The notes: a model not told the origin generated them from the sequence alone. DNA of 64,000 nucleotides from an uncultured Bacteroidota bacterium (GCA_913047695.1 CAJWUI010000001.1:1-64000), one strand, 5' to 3'; positions 27,068 to 36,313 are shown, counted from the stretch's first letter. Translations and numbers: made by a program.

Positions 27068-28687
27068 TTAATTCCTACCCTCCGATTTTTTTGTGTTTTT
27101 TAAAACTAACAAGTTGATAGGGTTTATTTCCATATCTCTAATATTTTTTTGAACAAAACGCACAACTTGATCATAGTAAAGTGGAATTATAGGAAAATCG
27201 CTGAAAGCAAGAGAGTCCATAAGCTTGTATTTTTTAAAACGTAAACTATCTGACAAAATTTTTAATGAATTTTTATACATTTTATCAAAGGTTAGATTCT
27301 TATAATGAGTATAGTTTGGACCATTAGGTGAAAAGTTGATACTGTTAAAAAGTGATAAGTAATTTTCGGCATCTGGATAATCTGCTATCCAACTAGCTCT
27401 GAAAAGTTCAAGTTTACCCGAAGATTTTGCTTGTCTTAATGATGCAGTTGGCATTACATTAATTATAATTTCAATTCCAATTTTTTGAAATTCTCTTTGC
27501 AAATATTCACATAGGTCTATATAATTAGAATCCGTTGCCAATTTTAAAGTTGGCCTTTCACCGGTTTCTTTTATGTAATCTTCGACTAATCTTTTTGCTA
27601 ATTTAGGATTATATTCAATTTCTTCATCACTAGTTCCAGGTAGTCCTTTAGGGATAAAACCTTTTTTTGCTGGATAACCTATATTATTTCTTAAGAACGC
27701 TACCATCAATTTTCTATCAAAACCTATATTAAGTGCTTTTCTTATTTTTTTAGATTTTATTGCTGGGTTTTTACTATCAAGGTATATCCCTATGTATTCA
27801 GAATTCAAATAAGGTCCCTTAAGCATGTTTATTTTCGCATAATATTTACTTCGTAAAGTTCCATCATAATCAAGTAATTCATCTTTGTATGAAGCATCCA
27901 GAGAATTAATAAAATCTAACTTTCCCTGCAAAAAAAGCATAAATTCACTTTGTATGTCTGTAATAAATCTAATTGTAATTGCGTCAAGGAAAGGTAATTT
28001 ATTACCCTTTTTATCCTTTTCGAAATATTTTCGATTTTTTAATAAAACTAATTTTACATTTTCATCCCATCTTTTAAAATAAAAAGGACCTGTACCTATT
28101 GGGTTAGATCTGAAATTAACTCCATAATAGGTAGTTACTTCCTGAGGTACAACAGAACAATATCGCATTGTGAGAAGTCCCAAAAAGGCTGGGAATGGGT
28201 TTTTAAGGGTAATAGTTAAAATATCTTCTGCTGTTGCTTCATAATTTTCTACATTTTGAAGAATCCAACTCCCAGGCGATGCAACTACAGGATCTTTTAA
28301 ACGATCGAAACTGAAAACAAAATCCTTCGCTTCTACTTTCCTAGTTTTTTTCTCTCCAAAAATTGGGGATTCATGAAAGTAAACATCATTACGAAGATAA
28401 AATGTGTAAATTAGGCCATCAGGACTTACTGACCAAGAGCTAGCAATCTCGGCCTCAATATTTAAATCTTTATCTAATTGAACTAAACCATTAAATAATT
28501 GATTAATTGGCCAAATATTTTGTGGATTTCTAGAAAAAGCTGGATCTAGAGATGTGATATTTCTATACTCATTATAACGAAACACAGTTTTATTTTGGAT
28601 TGTTTTCGTGTTGTCGCAGCTTATTAGAAAAAAATGTAATATCACACAGAAATTTATATAGTATTGAATTGTAATTAATTTATACAT
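27068..28687 (-). CDS. Family 5 (DppA/OppA-like) ABC transporter substrate-binding lipoprotein
   Basis: The 539-residue protein starts with a lipoprotein signal (FCVILHFFLISC) and then shows family 5 solute-binding hallmarks: YNEYRNITSLDPAF, LFNGLVQLDKDLNIEAEIA, SWSVSPDGLIYTFYLRNDVYFH, and the middle section FSFDRLKDP. Relatives bind oligopeptides or other small ligands in the periplasm. No permease or ATPase gene is adjacent, so it either uses components encoded elsewhere or works alone. It is divergent from mtaB, with 43 bases between the start codons, and convergent with rpmE2. Confidence 0.88.
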   Translation of the reverse strand: MYKLITIQYYINFCVILHFFLISCDNTKTIQNKTVFRYNEYRNITSLDPAFSRNPQNIWPINQLFNGLVQLDKDLNIEAEIASSWSVSPDGLIYTFYLRNDVYFHESPIFGEKKTRKVEAKDFVFSFDRLKDPVVASPGSWILQNVENYEATAEDILTITLKNPFPAFLGLLTMRYCSVVPQEVTTYYGVNFRSNPIGTGPFYFKRWDENVKLVLLKNRKYFEKDKKGNKLPFLDAITIRFITDIQSEFMLFLQGKLDFINSLDASYKDELLDYDGTLRSKYYAKINMLKGPYLNSEYIGIYLDSKNPAIKSKKIRKALNIGFDRKLMVAFLRNNIGYPAKKGFIPKGLPGTSDEEIEYNPKLAKRLVEDYIKETGERPTLKLATDSNYIDLCEYLQREFQKIGIEIIINVMPTASLRQAKSSGKLELFRASWIADYPDAENYLSLFNSINFSPNGPNYTHYKNLTFDKMYKNSLKILSDSLRFKKYKLMDSLAFSDFPIIPLYYDQVVRFVQKNIRDMEINPINLLVLKNTKKSEGRN

Positions 28688-28730
28688 GAAAATTTTGTTA
28701 ATATATTTGTTTTGAATTTACAGATTTAAA

Positions 28731-30089
28731 ATGGTTATGGAAAAAATCATTCCACCAGTAAATAAAAAAAAAATAAACTTAAAAAAGGTTGCTTTTCAAA
28801 CCTTGGGCTGTAAACTTAACTTCTCAGAAACAGCGACAATTTCAAGAGTATTTGCTTCTTCCCATTATCAAATTGTTCCATATAATTCTGTTGCAGACTT
28901 GTATGTTATCAACACCTGTTCAGTTACTCAAAATGCAGATAAAGAATTTGGTAATCTGGTTAAAAAAGCGCAAAAGAATAATCCTAATGCATTTATTGCT
29001 GCGATTGGATGTTATGCACAATTAAAGCCAAGTGAAATTGCTTCTATTCAAGGTGTAGATTTGGTTCTTGGTGCAACAGAAAAATTTAAACTAATAGAAT
29101 TCGTTAATAATCTTAAAAAAAATGAATTTACAGAAATACATTCATGTGAAATTGAAGATGCTAACTTTTATGAGTCTAGTTATTCCATAAATGAAAGAAC
29201 CAGGGCTTTTTTAAAAATTCAAGATGGTTGTGATTACAAATGTTCCTATTGTACAATTCCCAAAGCAAGAGGAATTTCGAGAAGTGACTCTTTATTAAGT
29301 ATTATTGATAATGCAAAAAAAATCGCTCATTCAGGGTTGAAAGAAATTGTTCTTACTGGAGTAAATATTGGTGACTACGGTAAAGGCGAGTTTGGAAACA
29401 AGAAACATAAGCATACTTTTTTAGATCTAATTAAAGCCTTAGATGATTTAAAATCAATTTATCGTTTTCGTATATCTTCAATTGAACCTAATCTTCTAAG
29501 TGAAGATATAATACATTTCATCGCTAAAAGCAATCGTTTCGCACCACACTTCCATATTCCATTACAAAGTGGTAGTGACAAAATATTAAAAAGTATGAAA
29601 CGACGTTATATGACATCATTATATTCTGAAAAAATCAGACAAATCAGATCTTTTCTCCCAAATGCTTGCATTGGGGCAGATGTTATTGTGGGTTACCCTG
29701 GAGAAACAGATCAAATTTTTTTAGAAACTTATAACTACATCTCAAGTTTAGAGATTTCTTATCTGCATGTGTTTACTTATTCGGAAAGGGATAATACTGA
29801 AGCTATTAAAATCAAAAATAGAATAGATAAATCAATAAGAAATAAAAGAAGTAAAATGTTAAGGTCATTGTCTACCAAAAAGAGAATAGATTTTTATAAA
29901 TCACAGCTAGGAAAGAGTTTTGAAGTATTATTTGAGAGTGAAAATAAGAAAGGATATATAACTGGCTTTACTGAAAATTATATTAAAATAAGAATGCCTT
30001 GGGACCCAAACCTCATAAATACTTTACATAAGGTAAAACTTGAAAAAATTGATGATGAGGGTTTCGTAAGAGTTAAAAAAACAGCTTAA
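28731..30089 (+). CDS. mtaB: tRNA (N6-threonylcarbamoyladenosine-C2)-methylthiotransferase
   Basis: A radical-SAM enzyme that converts t6A37 to ms2t6A in tRNAs reading ANN codons. The 452-residue chain has the N-terminal UPF0004 domain with iron-sulfur cysteines in TLGCKLN (Cys27), INTCSVT (Cys63) and AIGCYAQ (Cys94), the radical-SAM triplet DGCDYKCSYCTIP (Cys167, 171, 174), and a short C-terminal TRAM-like region. TLGCKLN together with NTCSVTQNADKE is characteristic of MtaB rather than MiaB or RimO. A TATATTTG -7 box at 28702-28709 lies 21 bases before the start. The stop overlaps the stop of the convergent GNAT-like gene. Confidence 0.95.
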   Translation: MVMEKIIPPVNKKKINLKKVAFQTLGCKLNFSETATISRVFASSHYQIVPYNSVADLYVINTCSVTQNADKEFGNLVKKAQKNNPNAFIAAIGCYAQLKPSEIASIQGVDLVLGATEKFKLIEFVNNLKKNEFTEIHSCEIEDANFYESSYSINERTRAFLKIQDGCDYKCSYCTIPKARGISRSDSLLSIIDNAKKIAHSGLKEIVLTGVNIGDYGKGEFGNKKHKHTFLDLIKALDDLKSIYRFRISSIEPNLLSEDIIHFIAKSNRFAPHFHIPLQSGSDKILKSMKRRYMTSLYSEKIRQIRSFLPNACIGADVIVGYPGETDQIFLETYNYISSLEISYLHVFTYSERDNTEAIKIKNRIDKSIRNKRSKMLRSLSTKKRIDFYKSQLGKSFEVLFESENKKGYITGFTENYIKIRMPWDPNLINTLHKVKLEKIDDEGFVRVKKTA

Positions 30090-30385
30090 AGTTTTATACC
30101 TACTGGAAGAAGTTGTTTATATCTCCGGTTGGATCTAACGAATCTCGCTATTTTTGGTGAAGTCGGAACAATTCTCAGGTTTTTTTCTGAAATAAACTCA
30201 AGAACTTTAACAATAAATGCTTCCTCGAACTGTTTGTTTTCTATCTTTTTCGGAATATGTAATTTGGTGAGAAAAATTTTTCTTTCCTGTTCTGAATATT
30301 CTATTCTAGCTAGACTATCTTCAATTTTAACTTCAAACTGTCTTAAAAATTCATTGTTTATTAAAGTTAAATTATCTATAGTCAT
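30086..30385 (-). CDS. Small GNAT-like protein (COG2388/YidJ-type N-acetyltransferase)
   Basis: A 99-residue protein matching the minimal GNAT_acetyltr_2 fold: an N-terminal strand pair, a short linker, then a helix followed by EKNLRIVPTSPKIARFVRSN and YKQLLP, the conserved end of this family. The usual acetyl-CoA-binding RGxG loop appears degenerate here (HIPKKIENKQFEEAFIVKVLEF, shown as IPKKIENKQFEEAF), so activity is uncertain. It converges with mtaB, their stop codons overlapping in a shared TTAA. Cytoplasmic; substrate unknown. Confidence 0.7.
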   Translation of the reverse strand: MTIDNLTLINNEFLRQFEVKIEDSLARIEYSEQERKIFLTKLHIPKKIENKQFEEAFIVKVLEFISEKNLRIVPTSPKIARFVRSNRRYKQLLPVGIKL

Positions 30386-30480
30386 AATGATTGATTATTT
30401 TTAATAGATCCTTAAATTGGATTTTAGGGATCGCTAAAATACAAAAAAATAACCAATAAAGTTATGATTTGAAGTGACAA

Positions 30481-31134
30481 ATGACACCAATTCATGTATA
30501 CTGCATGCCTGGAATGGCCGCAAGCCCAAAAATTTTTGAATATTTAAAATTACCTACAAATTTTCAAATTCATCTTTTGAGTTGGATACCGCCTTTAAAA
30601 GATGAACCTATTGATAAATACGCAAAAAGAATGAGTACCCGAATTGTTTTTAAGAATCCAATCCTTTTAGGTGTGTCATTCGGAGGAATATTAGTTCAGG
30701 AAATGGCAAAGCATATTTCTGTGAAAAAAATAGTGATCGTGTCAAGTATTAAAGTTAAAGACGAACTTCCATTACCAATGAAAATGGCGAAAAAAACAAA
30801 TATTCATAAACTTATTCCCACACACTGGATCGATAATTTAGATTATTTGGCAATTTTAGCTTTTGGTAAAGGAATTAGAAAGCGAGTAGCGCTTTACCAA
30901 AGATATCTTTCTGAGCGTAATCCAGAATATTTAAATTGGGCTGTTGATGCACTTGTTAATTGGGATCAAAATAAATTTTCAACAAAACTCATCCATATTC
31001 ATGGAGAGTCTGATACTGTTTTTCCTCTCAAAAATCTTGTTAGACCGGTTGTTAAAATCAAAGGAGGACATGCTGCAATAATTACAGAATCAAGTTGGTT
31101 CAATAGGGAGTTGCCTGCAATACTGCAAAAATGA
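30481..31134 (+). CDS. Alpha/beta hydrolase family protein
   Basis: A short (217-residue) alpha/beta hydrolase. The nucleophile elbow is GVSFGG (serine at about residue 63), the acid lies in IHGESDTVFPL and the histidine in KGGHAAI, giving a complete Ser-Asp-His triad in the usual order. There is no signal peptide, so it should be cytoplasmic. It lies 16 bases before the lytic transglycosylase gene and is probably co-transcribed with it. Substrate not predictable; a small-molecule ester or thioester is likely. Confidence 0.82.
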   Translation: MTPIHVYCMPGMAASPKIFEYLKLPTNFQIHLLSWIPPLKDEPIDKYAKRMSTRIVFKNPILLGVSFGGILVQEMAKHISVKKIVIVSSIKVKDELPLPMKMAKKTNIHKLIPTHWIDNLDYLAILAFGKGIRKRVALYQRYLSERNPEYLNWAVDALVNWDQNKFSTKLIHIHGESDTVFPLKNLVRPVVKIKGGHAAIITESSWFNRELPAILQK

Positions 31135-31150
31135 CTAAATTTAAAGTAAA

Positions 31151-32059
31151 ATGAAGTTAAATATGGGCAGCAGTGCCTTTCAATTTATTTTTTCGATTTT
31201 GTTGTTTTCTGGCTTTAACTTTTACATGAGAAGTCAAGTGCCAGAAACTACCATGAGCAACAAAAAATTAAAAGTTTTTGCCCTAAAATCACCTAATAAC
31301 TTGGATTTCTGTGGAGAAAAAGTTCCAATCAATTTTTCTGATATTAAGGAACGTTTAGATAGAGAATTATTGGTTAACACCTACTGGCAGTCTAATATGA
31401 TGCTATTAATTAAAAGAGCCAATAAGTGGTTTCCTAAAATTGAAGAAATTTTAAATGAAGAAGGCGTTCCTGATGATTTTAAATATTTGGCAGTCATCGA
31501 AAGTAGTTTGGAAAACGTACGTTCACCAAGAGGTGCAAAGGGATTTTGGCAATTGATGCCTTCTACTGCAAAACAATTTGGTTTAGAGGTAAACAGCAAT
31601 GTTGATGAAAGATATCATATTGAGAAATCCACCAGGGTAGCATGTAAATATTTGAAAGAAGCTAAATCCAAGTTTGGAAGTTGGACTTTAGCAGCAGCCT
31701 CTTTTAATAGAGGAATTTATGGTATTGAAAAGGAATTAATTAGACAAAAAGTAAAAAATTATTATGATCTCTTACTAAATAATGAAACTAGTCGTTATGT
31801 TTTTAGAATACTCGCAGTTAAAGATATTTTATCAAATCCCATTAGTTATGGATACGTTTATGAAAAATCTGATTTATATCACTCTACTCCAGTAAAAATA
31901 ATTGATTGGGATCTTCCAATTCAAAATATAGCGTCTTTTGCTAAAGAACAAGGTATTAATTATAAGCTTCTGAAAATATTTAATCCATGGTTAATACAAA
32001 ACCATTTAAATAATAATTCAAGGAAAAAGTACGAGATACAAATACCTCTAATAGATTGA
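31151..32059 (+). CDS. Lytic murein transglycosylase (SLT domain, MltD-like)
   Basis: Would cleave the MurNAc-GlcNAc bond of peptidoglycan to give 1,6-anhydro ends. The 302-residue protein has an N-terminal hydrophobic signal/anchor (FIFSILLFSGFNFYMRS) and an SLT domain with the catalytic glutamate in YLAVIESSLENVRSP, followed by GAKGFWQLMPSTAKQFGL and ASFNRGIYGI. The C-terminal part (SFAKEQGINYKLLKIFNPWL) resembles the region preceding LysM domains in MltD, but no full LysM repeat is present. The stop lies 2 bases from that of the convergent TPR gene. Confidence 0.9.
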   Translation: MKLNMGSSAFQFIFSILLFSGFNFYMRSQVPETTMSNKKLKVFALKSPNNLDFCGEKVPINFSDIKERLDRELLVNTYWQSNMMLLIKRANKWFPKIEEILNEEGVPDDFKYLAVIESSLENVRSPRGAKGFWQLMPSTAKQFGLEVNSNVDERYHIEKSTRVACKYLKEAKSKFGSWTLAAASFNRGIYGIEKELIRQKVKNYYDLLLNNETSRYVFRILAVKDILSNPISYGYVYEKSDLYHSTPVKIIDWDLPIQNIASFAKEQGINYKLLKIFNPWLIQNHLNNNSRKKYEIQIPLID

Positions 32060-32061
32060 CA

Positions 32062-32577
32062 TCAAATGCGTTTCATCTGTTGCTGAATGATCTTCATCTG
32101 ACTCTTAAGCATACCATGTTTGTCATGTTTTTTAGCTTCATTCAATAGTTGCTGTGCTTCTCTTTTTCTCCTTTTTTGTAAATAAATTCCTGCTAGGCTC
32201 ATTTTCGCCATTGCCAAATCGTGATTCATTGATAATCCCAATTTAATTGCTGTTTTAAAAAACTTTTCAGCCTGAGTAAGATTTTTTTGCGAATGAATTA
32301 TACCAAATAGATAGTTATAATAACCCTGTTGCTTTCTCACCAAATTCCTTTCAACATTTGGTATTCTCGTAAGCCACTTTTCTGTACCAACAAAATCTTG
32401 TTTTCTTAATCTTAAGAAGGCTAAAAAAATTATTTCATTTTTAAAATATAAGAGTATTAAAAATCCTGTAATTATGACCATCATTATACCATTTCCAATA
32501 TAATCATCAACAAACTGGTAAATGGCAAAGCCAAATGTTAGAACTGCTAGAAATAATTTTAGAATTTTAGGAAACAT
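32062..32577 (-). CDS. Membrane protein with TPR-like C-terminus, unknown function
   Basis: I place the start at the ATG at 32577 (MFPKILKLFLAV, 171 residues); a TTG five codons upstream is the alternative. Two hydrophobic segments (about 5-22 and 28-46) are followed by a cytoplasmic helical region with TPR-like repeats (YYNYLFGIIHSQKNLTQAEKF, seen as GIIHSQKNLTQAEKFFKTA, and MSLAGIYLQKRRKREAQQLL). The C-terminus is very basic (SQMKIIQQQMKRI). It converges with the transglycosylase gene and is divergent from rpmH. No function can be assigned. Confidence 0.65.
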   Translation of the reverse strand: MFPKILKLFLAVLTFGFAIYQFVDDYIGNGIMMVIITGFLILLYFKNEIIFLAFLRLRKQDFVGTEKWLTRIPNVERNLVRKQQGYYNYLFGIIHSQKNLTQAEKFFKTAIKLGLSMNHDLAMAKMSLAGIYLQKRRKREAQQLLNEAKKHDKHGMLKSQMKIIQQQMKRI

Positions 32578-32631
32578 TATACTTTTTTTCAAAGTTAAAA
32601 AAAAAGAAAAGCTAAATGTGTTTTAGCATAG

Positions 32632-32661
32632 TTGGTTGAAAAAAAAGATGTCGTATATTTG
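32632..32661 (+). promoter_or_regulatory. Bacteroidota-type promoter for rpmH
   Basis: TTG at 32632-32634 and TATATTTG at 32654-32661, separated by 19 bases, fit the flavobacterial -33/-7 consensus (TTG, N17-23, TAnnTTTG). The box is 37 bases upstream of the rpmH start codon. Confidence 0.65.
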
Positions 32662-32698
32662 GACTCCCTTAATGACCTAAAAACCTTGTCAAGATAAA

Positions 32699-32857
32699 AT
32701 GAAAAGAACATTTCAACCCTCAAAGAGGAAGAGAAAAAACAAACATGGATTTAGAGAAAGAATGGCCTCTGCTAGTGGCAGAAAGGTGCTCTCATCCAGA
32801 CGAGCAAAGGGAAGAAAAAAGCTATCGGTTTCCTCTGAACCAAGACATAAAAAATAA
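32699..32857 (+). CDS. rpmH: 50S ribosomal protein L34
   Basis: A 52-residue ORF from ATG 32699 to TAA 32857, easily missed because of its size. The sequence [20 protein letters not shown] followed by [20 protein letters not shown] is unmistakable L34, a very basic protein of the large ribosomal subunit. It has its own consensus promoter and is followed after 21 bases by a stable hairpin terminator that ends just before carB. Confidence 0.97.
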   Translation: MKRTFQPSKRKRKNKHGFRERMASASGRKVLSSRRAKGRKKLSVSSEPRHKK

Positions 32858-32878
32858 ATGATAAAAAAAAATTTTCTT

Positions 32879-32914
32879 AAAGGTGTTACTTTTATATTAG
32901 TAGCACCTTTTTTT
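32879..32914 (+). terminator. Rho-independent terminator after rpmH, possible carB attenuator
   Basis: An 11-bp stem, AAAGGTGTTAC (32879-32889) with GTAGCACCTTT (32900-32910), has one G-U pair and a 10-base loop, and continues into a run of seven T. It ends 22 bases before the carB start codon. Confidence 0.75.
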
Positions 32915-32936
32915 GTACCTAAATTATTTTACGATA

Positions 32937-35786
32937 ATGCCAAGAGTCAATTCAATTAAAAGCATTCTTGTTATTGGTTCAGGCCCAATAATAATTGGAC
33001 AGGCATGTGAATTTGATTACTCAGGATCACAAGCTTTAAGATCTTTGAGGGAGGACGGTATCGAGACAATTCTGATTAATTCTAATCCAGCAACTATTAT
33101 GACTGATCCGACAATGGCAGATCACGTCTATCTTAAACCACTTAATACAAAATCTATAATAGAAATACTCAAAAAACACAAGATCGACGCAGTATTACCA
33201 ACAATGGGAGGACAAACCGCTTTAAACCTTTGCATTGAAGCTGCGGATAAGGGAATTTGGGATGATTTTGAAGTAAAGATAATTGGAGTTGATATTGATG
33301 CTATTCAAATAACTGAGGATAGAGAACAATTTAGAGAATTAATGACCGAAATTGGTGTTGCGATGGCACCTCAGGCCACAGCAAATTCGTACCTAAAAGG
33401 CAAGGAAATTGCTCAGCAATTTGGATTCCCTCTTGTAATAAGAGCCTCTTACACACTAGGTGGAGCAGGGGCTTCTTTCGTTCATAAAGCTAAAGATTTT
33501 GATGAACTACTAACCCGAGGACTTGAAATCTCTCCAATTCATGAGGTAATGATAGATAAAGCATTAATTGGATGGAAAGAATACGAACTTGAATTACTCA
33601 GAGACAAAAATGATAATGTTGTAATCATATGCACAATCGAAAATATGGATCCAATGGGAATTCATACAGGTGACTCAATCACTGTTGCACCGGCTATGAC
33701 TTTGTCGGATAAAACATTTCAAAAAATGCGTGACATGGCAATTCACATGATGCGTAGTATTGGAGATTTTGCTGGAGGATGTAATGTTCAGTTTGCTGTA
33801 AGTCCAGATGAAAAAGAGGATATTATTGCTATAGAAATTAATCCACGAGTTTCTCGTTCATCTGCTCTGGCTTCAAAGGCAACAGGATACCCTATTGCAA
33901 AAATTGCCGCTAAACTTGCCATAGGATATAATCTAGATGAGCTTGAGAATCAAATTACTAAATCCACATCAGCTTTGTTTGAGCCTACATTGGATTACGT
34001 GATAGTAAAAATACCTAGATGGAACTTTGATAAATTTGAAGGATCAGATCGTACTTTGGGACTACAGATGAAATCTGTTGGTGAGGTAATGGGTATCGGA
34101 AGATCCTTTCAAGAAGCTCTTCACAAAGCAACTCAATCGCTTGAAATTAAAAGAAATGGTCTAGGTGCAGATGGTAAAGGATATACTGATTATGATACAA
34201 TTATAAGTAAACTAACTAATGCAAGCTGGGATAGAGTTTTTGTAATTTATGATGCCATTCAGATAGGTATTCCCCTTTCAAGAATTCATGAAATCACAAA
34301 AATTGATATGTGGTTCCTTAAACAATACGAAGAGTTATATATTCTTGAGAAGCAAATTTCTAAATTCAATATTACCTCAATTGATGGTTCATTGCTTTTA
34401 GAGGCTAAACAAAAAGGTTTCGCTGATCGACAAGTTGCACATATGCTACAATGTTTGGAAAGTGAAGTTTATGATAAAAGAATAGAATGTGGTATACAAA
34501 GAGTTTATAAGCTTGTCGACACTTGTGCTGCAGAATTTTCGGCTAAGACACCTTATTATTATTCAACTTTTGAGGCTAAGGTAAAATATAACGGGAAAAG
34601 TGCTATAAGTGAGAATGAGAGTAAGGTTTCAAATAGAAAAAAAATTGTAGTGTTAGGTTCTGGACCGAATCGAATAGGACAGGGTATTGAGTTTGACTAT
34701 TGCTGTGTTCATGGGGTATTAGCTGCTAGCGAATGTGATTTTGAAACAATTATGATAAATTGTAATCCTGAAACAGTTTCAACTGACTTTGACACTGCTG
34801 ATAAATTATATTTTGAACCAGTGTTCTGGGAACACATTTACGATATCATTCAGCATGAAAATCCAGAGGGTGTTATAGTCCAATTAGGTGGTCAAACTGC
34901 GTTAAAATTAGCTGAAAAGCTTGACCGATATGGAGTAAAAATTATTGGTACAAGTTTCAAATCTCTTGATTTAGCTGAAGATAGAGGGAGTTTTTCCACA
35001 TTATTAAAAGACAATAATATCCCATATCCTGAGTTTGGAGTTGCACAAACTGCTGATCAAGCACTGGAGCTTGCTGAAAAATTAGATTTCCCAATATTAG
35101 TAAGACCTTCATATGTTTTAGGTGGCCAGGGAATGAAAATTGTCATTAATAAAGAAGACTTAGAAGCTCATGTTGTTGACTTGCTTCAAAAAATACCTAA
35201 CAATAAGCTACTTCTTGATCATTATCTTGATGGTGCTATTGAATGTGAAGCCGATGCTATATGTGATGGAAATAATGTTCAAATAATTGGCATAATGGAG
35301 CATATTGAACCTTGCGGAATTCATTCTGGGGACTCAAATGCAACTTTACCAGTCTTCAATCTTGGTGAGTATGTAGTTCAGCAGATCAAGGACCATACCC
35401 ATAAGATTGCTTTATCGTTAAACACAATTGGACTTATTAATATTCAGTATGCTGTTAAAAATGATAAGGTTTATGTTATTGAAGCTAATCCTAGAGCCTC
35501 TAGAACAGTTCCTTTTATAGCAAAAGCTTACAAACAACCATATGTAAATTTTGCTACAAAAATAATGCTTGGAAAAAATAAACTAACTGATTTTAATTTT
35601 AAACCTAAGCTCAAAGGATACGCTATTAAACAACCAGTATTCTCTTTCAATAAATTCCCCAATGTTAATAAGCAATTAGGGCCAGAAATGAAGAGCACTG
35701 GAGAGAGTATTTTATTTATTGACAGTCTGAAAGAAGATGAATTCTATGACCTTTACTCTCGAAGAAAAATGTACTTAACTAAATGA
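32937..35786 (+). CDS. carB: Carbamoyl-phosphate synthase large subunit
   Basis: Makes carbamoyl phosphate from bicarbonate, ammonia (from CarA) and two ATP, for pyrimidines and arginine. The start is the ATG at 32937 (MPRVNSIKSILVIGSG, 949 residues); the upstream TTG frame overlaps the terminator. Both synthetase halves are present, each with a pre-ATP-grasp domain (VIGSGPIIIGQACEFDYSG; VLGSGPNRIGQGIEFDYC) and an ATP-grasp domain (AIEINPRVSRSSALASKATG; VIEANPRASRTVPF). The chain stops soon after FPNVNKQLGPEMKSTGE, so the C-terminal MGS-like regulatory domain of the 1073-residue E. coli protein is missing. carA is not in the window. Confidence 0.96.
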   Translation: MPRVNSIKSILVIGSGPIIIGQACEFDYSGSQALRSLREDGIETILINSNPATIMTDPTMADHVYLKPLNTKSIIEILKKHKIDAVLPTMGGQTALNLCIEAADKGIWDDFEVKIIGVDIDAIQITEDREQFRELMTEIGVAMAPQATANSYLKGKEIAQQFGFPLVIRASYTLGGAGASFVHKAKDFDELLTRGLEISPIHEVMIDKALIGWKEYELELLRDKNDNVVIICTIENMDPMGIHTGDSITVAPAMTLSDKTFQKMRDMAIHMMRSIGDFAGGCNVQFAVSPDEKEDIIAIEINPRVSRSSALASKATGYPIAKIAAKLAIGYNLDELENQITKSTSALFEPTLDYVIVKIPRWNFDKFEGSDRTLGLQMKSVGEVMGIGRSFQEALHKATQSLEIKRNGLGADGKGYTDYDTIISKLTNASWDRVFVIYDAIQIGIPLSRIHEITKIDMWFLKQYEELYILEKQISKFNITSIDGSLLLEAKQKGFADRQVAHMLQCLESEVYDKRIECGIQRVYKLVDTCAAEFSAKTPYYYSTFEAKVKYNGKSAISENESKVSNRKKIVVLGSGPNRIGQGIEFDYCCVHGVLAASECDFETIMINCNPETVSTDFDTADKLYFEPVFWEHIYDIIQHENPEGVIVQLGGQTALKLAEKLDRYGVKIIGTSFKSLDLAEDRGSFSTLLKDNNIPYPEFGVAQTADQALELAEKLDFPILVRPSYVLGGQGMKIVINKEDLEAHVVDLLQKIPNNKLLLDHYLDGAIECEADAICDGNNVQIIGIMEHIEPCGIHSGDSNATLPVFNLGEYVVQQIKDHTHKIALSLNTIGLINIQYAVKNDKVYVIEANPRASRTVPFIAKAYKQPYVNFATKIMLGKNKLTDFNFKPKLKGYAIKQPVFSFNKFPNVNKQLGPEMKSTGESILFIDSLKEDEFYDLYSRRKMYLTK

Positions 35787-35788
35787 TC

Positions 35789-35805
35789 AAAACTTGCTGA
35801 GTTTT
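35789..35805 (+). terminator. Possible terminator after carB
   Basis: A 6-bp stem AAAACT / AGTTTT with a 5-base loop runs into T residues, starting 3 bases after the carB stop. It is short, and the next gene begins only 16 bases later, so readthrough is likely. Confidence 0.35.
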
Positions 35806-35821
35806 TCCAAACTTGTACTTG

Positions 35822-36313
35822 ATGGAGTTTGATAAATTGACAATAAAAATGGTTTTAGGTTTGTTAATTCTAGCAATACTAACTAGACTTTTACCCCATC
35901 CACCCAACTTTGCCCCTATAACAAGTATTGCTCTTTTTTCAGGATTTTATTTTGAAAATAAGAGGTTTGCAATTCTTTTCCCTTTAGCTTGTATGCTTAT
36001 AACTGACATTTACCTTGGATTTCATTCCCTTATGCCAATAATATATGGGTGTTTTGTTATCAATACTTATATTGGCATAAAGTTTAAAAAACTTACTTTT
36101 AAGTCAATTTTATTAGCCTCATTTAGTTTTTTTATAGTCAGTAATCTCGGCGTGTGGTTTTTTCATTATCCTCAAACTTTTTCAGGTTTGCTAACTTGTT
36201 TTACTTTAGCAATCCCCTTTTTTGTCAATTCTTTAGCAGGAGATTTATTTTATAGTTCTATTCTAGAAATATCAGTAAAGAAATTAAGTCAGCCAAACTT
36301 TATTATCGTATAA
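35822..36313 (+). CDS. DUF6580 family putative membrane transport protein
   Basis: A 163-residue membrane protein starting at the ATG at 35822 (MEFDKLTIKMVLGLL). Features include RLLPHPPNFAPITSIALFSG and FPLACMLITDIYLGFH, the conserved N-terminal half of this family, and five or so hydrophobic helices. The fold resembles substrate-binding S components of ECF-type transporters, but no ECF ATPase is adjacent and the substrate is unknown. It may be co-transcribed with carB; its 3' end overlaps by 11 bases the convergent S41 protease gene. Confidence 0.75.
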   Translation: MEFDKLTIKMVLGLLILAILTRLLPHPPNFAPITSIALFSGFYFENKRFAILFPLACMLITDIYLGFHSLMPIIYGCFVINTYIGIKFKKLTFKSILLASFSFFIVSNLGVWFFHYPQTFSGLLTCFTLAIPFFVNSLAGDLFYSSILEISVKKLSQPNFIIV

